Shown here piece by piece: positions 5,738 through 11,818 of a stretch of DNA of 14,899 bases. The stretch is from Gemmatimonadota bacterium (GTDB lineage: Bacteria > Gemmatimonadota > Gemmatimonadetes > Palauibacterales > Palauibacteraceae): assembly GCA_013042495.1 (NCBI GenBank), contig JABDQB010000506.1:1-14899 (forward strand), given 5' to 3'. The first letter of the stretch is position 1. The number at the start of each line of letters is the position of its first letter. The position numbers and the translations under genes were made by a program. The notes under the pieces are model-generated. The model saw nothing but the letters and a program-made list of their open reading frames with translations, was not told the DNA's origin and did no database searches.

Positions 5738-7375
5738 ATGCCTACCGATATCGATATCGCGCAACAAGCGACCCTGAGGCCTATCCTGGACGTCGCGGGC
5801 GAAATCGGACTCAGCGCCGCAGACCTCCGTCCCTACGGCCATACCATCGCCAAGATCACGCCCGAGGCCCTGAAGGACCGTCCCGAGAAGGGCAAGGTCG
5901 TGCTGGTCACCGGGATGACCCCGACGCCCGCCGGGGAGGGGAAGTCGACCGTAGCCGTCGGTCTCGCGCAGGCCCTGCGGCGCCTAGACAAGAGCACCAT
6001 GCTGTGCCTTCGCGAACCTTCCCTCGGGCCCGTGTTCGGCATTAAGGGCGGCGCGGCCGGTGGTGGCTATTCGCAGGTGCTGCCCATGGAGGAGATCAAC
6101 CTCCACTTCACCGGTGATTTCCACGCCATCACGTCGGCGCATTCGCTGTTGTCGGCCGTGTTCGACAACAACCTGCAGCGCGGAAACTCCATCGGCGTCG
6201 ATACGCGGAAGATCAACTGGCGCCGGGCCGTCGACATGAACGATCGGTCGCTGCGGAATGTCGTGATTGGACTGGGGGGGCCGATGTCGGGCCTGCCGCG
6301 CGAAGACGGATTCACGATCACGGCTGCATCCGAGATCATGGCGATCTTCTGTCTTTCGAAGGATCTGGCCGATTTCGAGGAGCGCGTGGACAGGATCGTC
6401 CTCGGGACGCGGCCCGACGGGTCGTTCGCGCGGGCAGGCGAGCTGAACATCGGAGGGGCCATGTCCCTCCTGATGAAGGATGCTCTCGCGCCCAACCTCG
6501 TGCAGACGATCGAAGGGGGCCCAGCCCTCATTCATGGTGGACCTTTCGCCAACATTGCGCACGGCTGCAACTCCCTGATCGCCACCAGGGCCGGCACCCG
6601 CCTGGGAGATATTGTCGTGACGGAGGCTGGATTCGGTTCTGATCTGGGGGCGGAAAAGTTCTTCGACATCAAGTGCCGCATGGGCGGACTGGAGCCTCAG
6701 GCTGCGGTCGTCGTAGCGACGCTCAGGGCCATGCAGCATCACGTCTCGGTCACCGGCGACCTGGACGCCGGATTCCAAAACCTGATGGCGCACGTCGAGA
6801 ACGTTCGCCAGTTCGGCGTCCCTGTAGTGGTAGCCATCAACCGGTTTGCCGACGACACGGATGAGGAGGTCGCGACCGTGGCTTCCATGTGCGAGGCTGC
6901 CGGGGTCCGGTATGCGGACTGCGACATCTGGGCGAAAGGTGGGGAAGGCGGAGTTGAGCTGGCTGAAGAGGTGCTGTCGATTCTCGATGAGGGTGAGGCC
7001 GACTTCCAGCCCCTGTATCCGACCGAGCTCAGCCTTCGAGAGAAGCTCGAGACGGTAGCGTCCCGGGTCTACGGCGCGGACGGGCTGAACATGACCGCAG
7101 CGGCCGCCAAGCAAGCGCAACAGATCGTAGACAACGGTCTCGGTGATCTTCCGGTCTGCGTCGCCAAGACCCAGTACTCGTTGAGCGATGACCCGACGCT
7201 GCTCGGAAGGCCTCGAGGCTTCGACATCACGGTGCGCGAGTTCCGGATCTCGGCCGGAGCCGGATTCGTGGTCGCTCTGACCGGCGATGTTATGACGATG
7301 CCCGGCCTGGCGGCTCGACCGGCAGCCGAGGGAATGCGGATCCACCCCGACGGGCGGATCGAAGGATTGTTCTGA
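5738..7375 (+). CDS. fhs: Formate--tetrahydrofolate ligase
   Basis: A 545-residue formyl-THF synthetase, close to the usual length of about 555. It makes 10-formyl-THF from formate, ATP and THF for purine synthesis, fMet formylation and one-carbon metabolism. The N-terminus has the expected PILDVAGEIGL and an intact ATP-binding loop, TPTPAGEGKST (61-71). Other conserved segments are REPSLGPVFGIKGGAAGGGY, the NLHFTGDFHAIT block, GGPFANIAHGCNS, EAGFGSDLGAEKFFDIKCR and the C-terminal MTMPGLAARPAAEG. GGGAG lies 8 bases before the ATG. It sits between hldA (16-base gap) and ridA (20-base gap) in one direction, probably one transcript. No other one-carbon or Wood-Ljungdahl gene is adjacent, so an assimilatory role is more likely than acetogenesis. 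Confidence 0.97.
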   Translation: MPTDIDIAQQATLRPILDVAGEIGLSAADLRPYGHTIAKITPEALKDRPEKGKVVLVTGMTPTPAGEGKSTVAVGLAQALRRLDKSTMLCLREPSLGPVFGIKGGAAGGGYSQVLPMEEINLHFTGDFHAITSAHSLLSAVFDNNLQRGNSIGVDTRKINWRRAVDMNDRSLRNVVIGLGGPMSGLPREDGFTITAASEIMAIFCLSKDLADFEERVDRIVLGTRPDGSFARAGELNIGGAMSLLMKDALAPNLVQTIEGGPALIHGGPFANIAHGCNSLIATRAGTRLGDIVVTEAGFGSDLGAEKFFDIKCRMGGLEPQAAVVVATLRAMQHHVSVTGDLDAGFQNLMAHVENVRQFGVPVVVAINRFADDTDEEVATVASMCEAAGVRYADCDIWAKGGEGGVELAEEVLSILDEGEADFQPLYPTELSLREKLETVASRVYGADGLNMTAAAAKQAQQIVDNGLGDLPVCVAKTQYSLSDDPTLLGRPRGFDITVREFRISAGAGFVVALTGDVMTMPGLAARPAAEGMRIHPDGRIEGLF

Positions 7376-7395
7376 GCTTCGAACGGAGACGCAAG

Positions 7396-7773
7396 ATGCG
7401 CGCGTTGCACACGGAGAAGGCCCCCGCGGCGATCGGCCCGTATTCCCAGGCCGTCGAAGCGGCGGGATTCCTGTTTTCGGCCGGGCAGATAGGATTGATC
7501 CCCGGTACGCCGGATTTCGCCGGCGACGATGTCGAATCTCAGGCCGTTCAGGTCTTCCGCAACCTCGCAGCCATTCTCGAGGAGGCGGGTCTAGGTTTTG
7601 GCGATGTGGTCAAGACGACCGTTTTTCTTGCGAATATGGATGAGTTCCCTCTAGTTAACGCTATATACGAGAAATATTTCACGCAGCCGTATCCGGCGCG
7701 ATCTACCGTCGCGGCTGCGGCTCTTCCTAAGGGGGCTCGCGTCGAGATTGACGTGATAGCCCGCAGGCCCTGA
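7396..7773 (+). CDS. ridA: RidA family reactive imine/enamine deaminase
   Basis: A 125-residue RidA/YjgF/YER057c protein that hydrolyses reactive enamine/imine intermediates such as 2-aminoacrylate, protecting PLP enzymes. Key features are GPYSQAV (14-20), FSAGQIGL (27-34), the trimer-core helix ending DVVKTTVFLANM, PARSTVA with the catalytic Arg102 (Arg105 in E. coli), and VEIDVIA with Glu117 (Glu120). These mark the true deaminase subfamily, RidA. GGAG precedes the ATG by 9 bases. A short AT-rich patch (about 7626-7680) interrupts its otherwise GC-rich sequence and might hold an internal promoter for the downstream tRNA-Sec. It ends 35 bases before that tRNA, with no terminator between. Confidence 0.95.
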   Translation: MRALHTEKAPAAIGPYSQAVEAAGFLFSAGQIGLIPGTPDFAGDDVESQAVQVFRNLAAILEEAGLGFGDVVKTTVFLANMDEFPLVNAIYEKYFTQPYPARSTVAAAALPKGARVEIDVIARRP

Positions 7774-7808
7774 GGTCATCGAGCCGGGGCCGGGGCCGAA
7801 CGGACTGG

Positions 7809-7905
7809 GGGGGCGGATGGCGGCCGGTGTCGCCTGCGGTCTTCAAAACCGTTGCGGGGCGCGAGTAGCGTCCCGGGTGGGTTCGACTCCCACACGCTCC
7901 CGCCA
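7809..7905 (+). tRNA. selC: tRNA-Sec (anticodon TCA)
   Basis: A 97-base selenocysteine tRNA. The anticodon TCA (7843-7845) sits in a CTTCAAA loop closed by a 5-bp stem, at tRNA position 35-37 as in E. coli selC. The diagnostic features of tRNA-Sec are present: a 6-bp D stem (GGCGGC/GTCGCC) around a 4-base CGGT loop, and a long variable arm with a 7-bp stem (GGGGCGC/GCGTCCC). The T arm is GTGGG-TTCGACT-CCCAC. The acceptor strand ACGCTCCC pairs with GGGGGCGG for 7 pairs, including one G.U, with a G/A mismatch at the eighth. Discriminator G and an encoded CCA end the gene. It directs Sec insertion at UGA, so selA, selB and selD should exist elsewhere in the genome. It overlaps the likely start of the next CDS. 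Confidence 0.96.
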
Positions 7906-8458
7906 CTTTCTGACGCTGGCTTTCGCCGGGTTGGCTGTGTCTTCGTTGTGCGGGTCACTGGTAGCACAGGAGCCGGCTTCACCCGATTCCACAGCGGCCG
8001 CCGATTCCCCGCCGCCCGCGGATACCATTTCGCAACCGCCCGACTCGATTTCGCCCGCGGCTGCCGACGCACCCGTCGCCGCGAGTGATTCGTTGGGGCC
8101 GCCGGTGACTCCGATGGGGGCCTTCTTTCGGAGTCTGATACTACCCGGCTGGGGTCAGGCTGCGGTGGACCAACCGGTCCGAGGAGCCTTCTATTTCACG
8201 ATGGAAGCGGCTTCCCTGTGGATGCTCTTCAAGACCCAGGCGAAATTGGACGCCGCGAACCGTGCGGGTGACGAGGATCTCGCCGCCGCGCGCCGCGACC
8301 AGAAGGAGGATTGGATCGTGATGGCCGTATTCTGGGCACTCTTCGCCGGAGTCGATGCGTGGGTTTCCACACACCTCTGGGACTTCGAGGGCGCGGTGGT
8401 TCCGCCTCCCGACGGATCGCCCGGTATAGCCGTTTCCATTCCGGTGGGGGGGCCTTAA
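7877..8458 (+). CDS. DUF5683-like exported/membrane protein, start uncertain
   Basis: The reading frame is open from inside the tRNA-Sec. The mature part resembles DUF5683-type proteins: FFRSLILPGWGQAAVDQPVRGA, then two hydrophobic segments (FYFTMEAASLWMLF and WIVMAVFWALFAGVDAWV) separated by a charged helix. It ends with a short Pro/Gly tail. The function of the family is unknown. A signal-peptide-like N-terminus (RSRHFLTLAFAGLAVSSL, cut near LVA-Q) precedes a Pro/Ala/Ser/Asp-rich linker of about 45 residues. No ATG exists between the tRNA and codon 8114. The GTG at 7877, in the T stem of the tRNA, gives the only start with a proper basic n-region, but no Shine-Dalgarno site supports it. TTG 7931 or ATG 8114 remain possible. 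murI follows after 3 bases, suggesting coupling. Confidence 0.6.
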   Translation: MGSTPTRSRHFLTLAFAGLAVSSLCGSLVAQEPASPDSTAAADSPPPADTISQPPDSISPAAADAPVAASDSLGPPVTPMGAFFRSLILPGWGQAAVDQPVRGAFYFTMEAASLWMLFKTQAKLDAANRAGDEDLAAARRDQKEDWIVMAVFWALFAGVDAWVSTHLWDFEGAVVPPPDGSPGIAVSIPVGGP

Positions 8459-8461
8459 GGC

Positions 8462-9292
8462 ATGACTCAGTCCGCAGCTCCCCAGACGTCAGCCCCCATA
8501 GGAGTGTTCGATTCTGGATTGGGCGGACTCACGGTCCTGCGCGCGATTCGCGAGCGTTTGCCGGCCGAGGGAACGGTCTACCTCGGAGACACGGCGCGGG
8601 TACCCTACGGCCCCAAGGCGGCCGAGACGATACGCCGCTATGCGATCGAGGCCACGGACTTTCTGCTCGATAGCGGAGTCAAGGCCATCGTGGTCGCGTG
8701 CAATACAGCCACGGCGCGAGCGCTTCCTGAAGTGGAGGCGCGCGCTGGAGTTCCTGTGCTCGGCGTGGTTGAGCCGGGAGGGCGCGCGGCGGCCACGGCC
8801 TCGCGGGAGGGCCGCATCGGCGTCATCGGGACGCGTGGCACGATCTCGAGCCGTGCTTACAATGCCGTAATCCATTCGCACCGCCCGGACGCCGTGGTTC
8901 TCGAACAGGCGTGTCCGCTTTTCGTTCCGCTCGTCGAGGAGGGCTGGACCGAGGACGAGGTGACGAGATTGACGGCGGAGCGCTATCTGGCGCCGCTCCT
9001 GGAGCAGGGAATCGACACCCTGGTACTCGCCTGCACGCACTACCCGCTTCTGAAGCCGCTGCTTGCCCGGGTCGTTGGAGATGACGTAGCGCTCATTGAC
9101 TCGGCCGAATCCACGGCGGCGTCCCTCGAACGGCTCCTGCTCAGCGAGAGCCTCTCGAACACCTCGGGACTCTCGACGCCGGCGCGTTACTATGTCACGG
9201 ACGAGGCGGCGAGGTTCGATCTGTTGGCCCGGCGCCTTCTGGGAGAAGAGGTGGATCACCTCGAGGTGGTCAGCGTGGACTCCACCGGTTGA
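8462..9292 (+). CDS. murI: Glutamate racemase
   Basis: A 276-residue cofactor-independent racemase converting L- to D-glutamate for peptidoglycan, acting in the cytoplasm. Both catalytic cysteines are present: Cys80 in VVACNTATA and Cys191 in LVLACTHYPLL. The substrate motifs VFDSGLGGLTVLRAI (15-29) and YLGDTARVPYGPK (40-52) are intact. Length is typical (260-285). It starts 3 bases after the DUF5683-like gene, within reach of a G-rich/AAGG stretch. Its last 23 bases overlap the end of the convergent lpxH-like gene on the other strand, and there is no room for a terminator between them. Confidence 0.96.
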   Translation: MTQSAAPQTSAPIGVFDSGLGGLTVLRAIRERLPAEGTVYLGDTARVPYGPKAAETIRRYAIEATDFLLDSGVKAIVVACNTATARALPEVEARAGVPVLGVVEPGGRAAATASREGRIGVIGTRGTISSRAYNAVIHSHRPDAVVLEQACPLFVPLVEEGWTEDEVTRLTAERYLAPLLEQGIDTLVLACTHYPLLKPLLARVVGDDVALIDSAESTAASLERLLLSESLSNTSGLSTPARYYVTDEAARFDLLARRLLGEEVDHLEVVSVDSTG

Positions 9293-10007
9293 GTTCGATC
9301 CCATCGCGGGAGACCTCCGCCCAGGTACAGTGGTGCAGCCAATCCCCGGCGTTCAGATAGAAGCGTCCAGGCTCGACCTCCAGCAACTCGGGCCGGTGGC
9401 AGTGGCCGAACACCACGAGATCGAGATCCGGATCAGAGGTGAGGAGTTCCACGGCAAGTGCCCGGAGCCTCGCCGAGCGCCGGTCGCTCCCCGGATCGTC
9501 CGGCTTACCGTGCCGGCTTTCGGTCCGACTCACCAGGCCGATCAGGCGGGCCGACCAATCGGGATGAAGCTGCCGAAACAGAACGCGCGCCGGCTTACCG
9601 CGGATCACCTTCTTCAGGGCCCGGTAACCCCAGTCTCCGCCTCCCAGTCCGTCTCCATGGGCCACGTAGGCCCTGAGTCCCCCCACCTCGGTGCGGACCG
9701 GCCCCTCGAGGACCTCGATACCTATCTCCTCGGTCAGGAAACGCCCGCCCCACGAATCGTGGTTTCCTCCGAGCATTCGGATCCGGACGCCGGCATCGAC
9801 GAGGTCTGCCAGCACGCGCAACACCGGGAAGTGCCGGCTGAGGATCACCGTATCATACTCGAACCAGAAATCGAACAGATCGCCGTTGATCAGCAGGTCG
9901 CGCCCGATGTCGGGGACACCGGCGAGGAACTCCATGACTGCGGCCTCGCTCTGCGCCGGGGCCGCTCCGAGGTGCGCGTCGGAGATGACGATACTGGACG
10001 TTTCCAT
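9270..10007 (-). CDS. lpxH: UDP-2,3-diacylglucosamine diphosphatase-like phosphoesterase
   Basis: A 245-residue calcineurin-like metallophosphoesterase. The full metal-binding set is visible: SDAHLG (Asp10, His12), NGDLFDFW (Asp43), GGNHD (Asn82, His83), AHGDG (His117) and GHCHRP (His202, His204). GDLFDFWFEY together with the C-terminal NAGDW is typical of the LpxH/LpxH2 group, which cleaves UDP-2,3-diacylglucosamine to lipid X on the inner face of the inner membrane during lipid A synthesis. The presence of heptose and LptE-like genes nearby supports this role. A more general phosphoesterase is the alternative. No Shine-Dalgarno site precedes the ATG; a TATACT lies 7 bases upstream, so the message may be leaderless. 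It is divergent from the thioesterase gene and overlaps murI by 23 bases at its end. Confidence 0.85.
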   Translation of the reverse strand: METSSIVISDAHLGAAPAQSEAAVMEFLAGVPDIGRDLLINGDLFDFWFEYDTVILSRHFPVLRVLADLVDAGVRIRMLGGNHDSWGGRFLTEEIGIEVLEGPVRTEVGGLRAYVAHGDGLGGGDWGYRALKKVIRGKPARVLFRQLHPDWSARLIGLVSRTESRHGKPDDPGSDRRSARLRALAVELLTSDPDLDLVVFGHCHRPELLEVEPGRFYLNAGDWLHHCTWAEVSRDGIELNRWSPR

Positions 10008-10014
10008 GGCGCCA

Positions 10015-10020
10015 AGTATA
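10015..10020 (-). promoter_or_regulatory. Probable -10 element of lpxH (leaderless)
   Basis: Read on the minus strand, TATACT (5/6 to consensus) ends 7 bases before the A of the lpxH ATG, the normal distance from a -10 box to the transcription start. The -35 region 17-18 bases upstream (TTTCAC or GTTTCA) is poor. Confidence 0.45.
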
Positions 10021-10084
10021 GAGTGCCGCTGGCGAAGGTGAAACGGTCCGATCCGGACCCTGGCGATCTACCGTGAGGGATGAC

Positions 10085-10531
10085 ATGAGCCTGGCTTCCG
10101 GCGCGTTCGAGCCGACGCGCCTGCGCGTTCGATACGCGGAGACCGATCAAATGGGGCGGGCGCACCACATGCACTACCTCGCGTGGTTCGAACTCGGCCG
10201 AACCGACTTGCTCCGCGCGGCGGGGGTCGCCTACTCGAAGATCGAGCAGGAGGGCGTGAAGCTCCCGGTCTCGCACGTGGAGATCGAGTATCGCGGCCCG
10301 GTGCGGTACGACGAGCTCGTGGACGTCTATACCCGCGTGAGTGGGGTTCGGAGCCGCACGGTCACCTTTACGTACCTGGCCGTGCGAGCCGAGACCGGGG
10401 ATGAGCTCGCCGCCGGGAGCACTCGGCTAGTTTGCACAGACGACAAAGGAAAGCCGAGACGTATCCCGCCCCACCTCATCGACGTGCTCGAGTCGCTCAA
10501 GGCGAACGCTCATGCGTGGCCCGAGTCATGA
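10085..10531 (+). CDS. Hotdog-fold acyl-CoA thioesterase (YbgC/FadM family)
   Basis: A 148-residue 4-hydroxybenzoyl-CoA thioesterase-like protein that hydrolyses acyl-CoA thioesters. The signature RVRYAETDQMGRAHHMHYLAWF carries the conserved catalytic-position Asp (in ETD) and His-Tyr (HYLAWFE), and continues ELGRTDLLR. The second half has SHVEIEYRGPVRYDE, typical of the family. The exact substrate cannot be read from sequence; E. coli YbgC works with the Tol-Pal system, but no tol gene is here. I chose ATG 10085 because GAGGGA precedes it; an in-frame GTG four codons upstream (10073) has no such site. Its stop overlaps a possible upstream ATG of the next gene (ATGA), and it heads a collinear run of genes to the right edge. 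Confidence 0.87.
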   Translation: MSLASGAFEPTRLRVRYAETDQMGRAHHMHYLAWFELGRTDLLRAAGVAYSKIEQEGVKLPVSHVEIEYRGPVRYDELVDVYTRVSGVRSRTVTFTYLAVRAETGDELAAGSTRLVCTDDKGKPRRIPPHLIDVLESLKANAHAWPES

Positions 10532-10549
10532 GGTCCGATTCGCGCTGGT

Positions 10550-10570
10550 CGAGCAAGTATTTCTTGCTCG
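10550..10570 (+). other. Hairpin after thioesterase gene
   Basis: CGAGCAAG and CTTGCTCG form a perfect 8-bp stem around a 5-base TATTT loop, 19 bases after the thioesterase stop. There is no following T-run, so it is not a standard terminator. It lies between the two candidate starts of the lipoprotein gene and could shape mRNA stability or translation. Confidence 0.45.
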
Positions 10571-10632
10571 GTGCCGAGAGCTTCCGTAGCTTCTGCGCCA
10601 TCCGAGACTCTGCGCCTTTCTGCGGTCCTGGA

Positions 10633-11304
10633 ATGAGGCGAAGCTGGCTCGCCGGCCTGGTCCTGCTGGCCACCACCGGATGTTTGAGCGTGGTCGAGAG
10701 CGGACCTCCGATCGCAAATCCGGCCGACCTGGCGGCCCGCCTTGGAGACGATACCGGAGCGGCAGTGCCCGTAACCCTCCACTTTGAGTGGCGGTACGCG
10801 GACCGGCGTGGCGACATCGGCGGTGACGGTGTAGGGCGCTACAATCCACCGGACAGCCTGCGTGTCGATCTCTTCACGTCGGGGGACGTAGCGATGGCGA
10901 TTGCGGTGGCCGACGGGCAATTGCGCAGCCTCGGCGAGATCGAGGACATCGAGATCCCCGGTCTCGAATTCGTGTATGCGATGGCCGGCTTATTTCGTCC
11001 GGGAGGGAACAGGGCCGAGGGCTACGTGGCCGGGGCTGATTCGGTGCTCGTCTATGGCGGGGAGTCGGAGCGAAGAACCTACTTCTATGTCAGGAGCGGC
11101 CGTCTACGACGTGTGGAGCAGAAGGCCTACGGGCGGACGGTACAACGGGTTAACCTGGAGTGGGCGGATTCCGCGACGTGGCCCAGCGAGGCAGAATACC
11201 GGAACCTCGAGGAGTCCAGCCGAGTCCGTTGGCGGGTAGAGGCAATCACGAACCACAAGGAGAGCCACCCGGCGTATGCGTACGATCTGCCGCCCGTCCC
11301 GTAG
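10633..11304 (+). CDS. LolB/DUF4292-like outer-membrane lipoprotein
   Basis: A 223-residue predicted lipoprotein. The signal peptide MRRSWLAGLVLLATTGC has a basic n-region, a hydrophobic core and Cys17 as the likely lipidated residue. The rest is beta-strand-rich, with alternating patterns such as VTLHFEWRYADRRGDIGGDG and YNPPDSLRVDLFTSGDVAMA. These recall the LolA/LolB half-barrel fold that binds lipoprotein acyl chains. This is fold-level resemblance only, and the function is unproven. The reading frame extends upstream; an ATG at 10528 overlaps the thioesterase stop and would add 35 residues without a signal sequence at the N-terminus. I prefer 10633 because the signal peptide starts there, although its Shine-Dalgarno site is weak. 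The next gene, LptE-like, overlaps its end by 29 bases. Confidence 0.7.
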   Translation: MRRSWLAGLVLLATTGCLSVVESGPPIANPADLAARLGDDTGAAVPVTLHFEWRYADRRGDIGGDGVGRYNPPDSLRVDLFTSGDVAMAIAVADGQLRSLGEIEDIEIPGLEFVYAMAGLFRPGGNRAEGYVAGADSVLVYGGESERRTYFYVRSGRLRRVEQKAYGRTVQRVNLEWADSATWPSEAEYRNLEESSRVRWRVEAITNHKESHPAYAYDLPPVP

Positions 11305-11818
11305 CGGTCTTCCGATGGTGCCCGGGCTCATCGCCCTGGCCCTGGCTGGAAACGCGCTTGGCTGCAACTACACGTTTGCAGGCGGGGGTGGTCTTCCGTC
11401 TCACATCGAAACCGTGTACATCCCACCGATTGAAAACAGGACGTCGCAGTTCGCGCTGACGGAGTCATTCACCGACAGATTGCTGGAAGCGGTGCGACGC
11501 AACCTTGGGGTGCAGCTGGCGGCCGAGGCCGAGGCGGATGCCACGATCGTCGCCGAGCTGTCCCGGTACACGGACAGCGCCCTGAACTTCCAGGGCGTGG
11601 AGGACGTGGGCGCGGCGGTGTTCCAGCGCAGAGTTTCGATCGTCGCGCAGGTTCAGATCATTGATAGAAGCAAGAACGAGGTCATCTGGAGTGGTACCGG
11701 AGTGAGCGGAGACGGGGAGTACAGTCCGGCGGATCCGGCGGGTGAATCAACGGGACAGGACGTCGCCTTGGACAACCTTGTGCAGAAGATCGTGGACGGA
11801 GCGCAGTCCCAATGGTAG
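11276..11818 (+). CDS. lptE: LptE-like LPS-assembly lipoprotein
   Basis: A 180-residue predicted outer-membrane lipoprotein. The signal peptide has a basic n-region (MRTICRPSRSG), a hydrophobic core and a lipobox ending ALGC, with Cys30 followed by NYTFAGGGGLPSHIETVYIP. The phrases VYIPPIENRTSQF and ESFTDRLLEAVRRNLGVQL match the LptE family, the plug partner of LptD that inserts LPS into the outer leaflet. Other parts (ATIVAELSRYTDS, QVQIIDRSKNEVIW) fit the alpha/beta LptE fold. The start at 11276 overlaps the previous gene by 29 bases. A second ATG at 11315 would remove the basic region and is less likely. Its stop overlaps the ATG of the antiporter gene. The gene symbol rests on resemblance, not on a search. 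Confidence 0.75.
   Translation: MRTICRPSRSGLPMVPGLIALALAGNALGCNYTFAGGGGLPSHIETVYIPPIENRTSQFALTESFTDRLLEAVRRNLGVQLAAEAEADATIVAELSRYTDSALNFQGVEDVGAAVFQRRVSIVAQVQIIDRSKNEVIWSGTGVSGDGEYSPADPAGESTGQDVALDNLVQKIVDGAQSQW

Noticed and set aside
5984..7345. 453-codon open frame on the minus strand, opposite fhs
   Set aside because: Shadow of fhs, an unmistakable formate-THF ligase; no domain signal in the reverse frame.
5738..7375. fhs as a sign of acetogenesis (Wood-Ljungdahl pathway)
   Set aside because: No other pathway gene is adjacent, and ctaB points to oxygen-respiring metabolism; fhs is widespread in non-acetogens.
9096..10076. 326-codon open frame on the plus strand across murI and lpxH
   Set aside because: It runs through two well-supported genes in other frames and has no family features.
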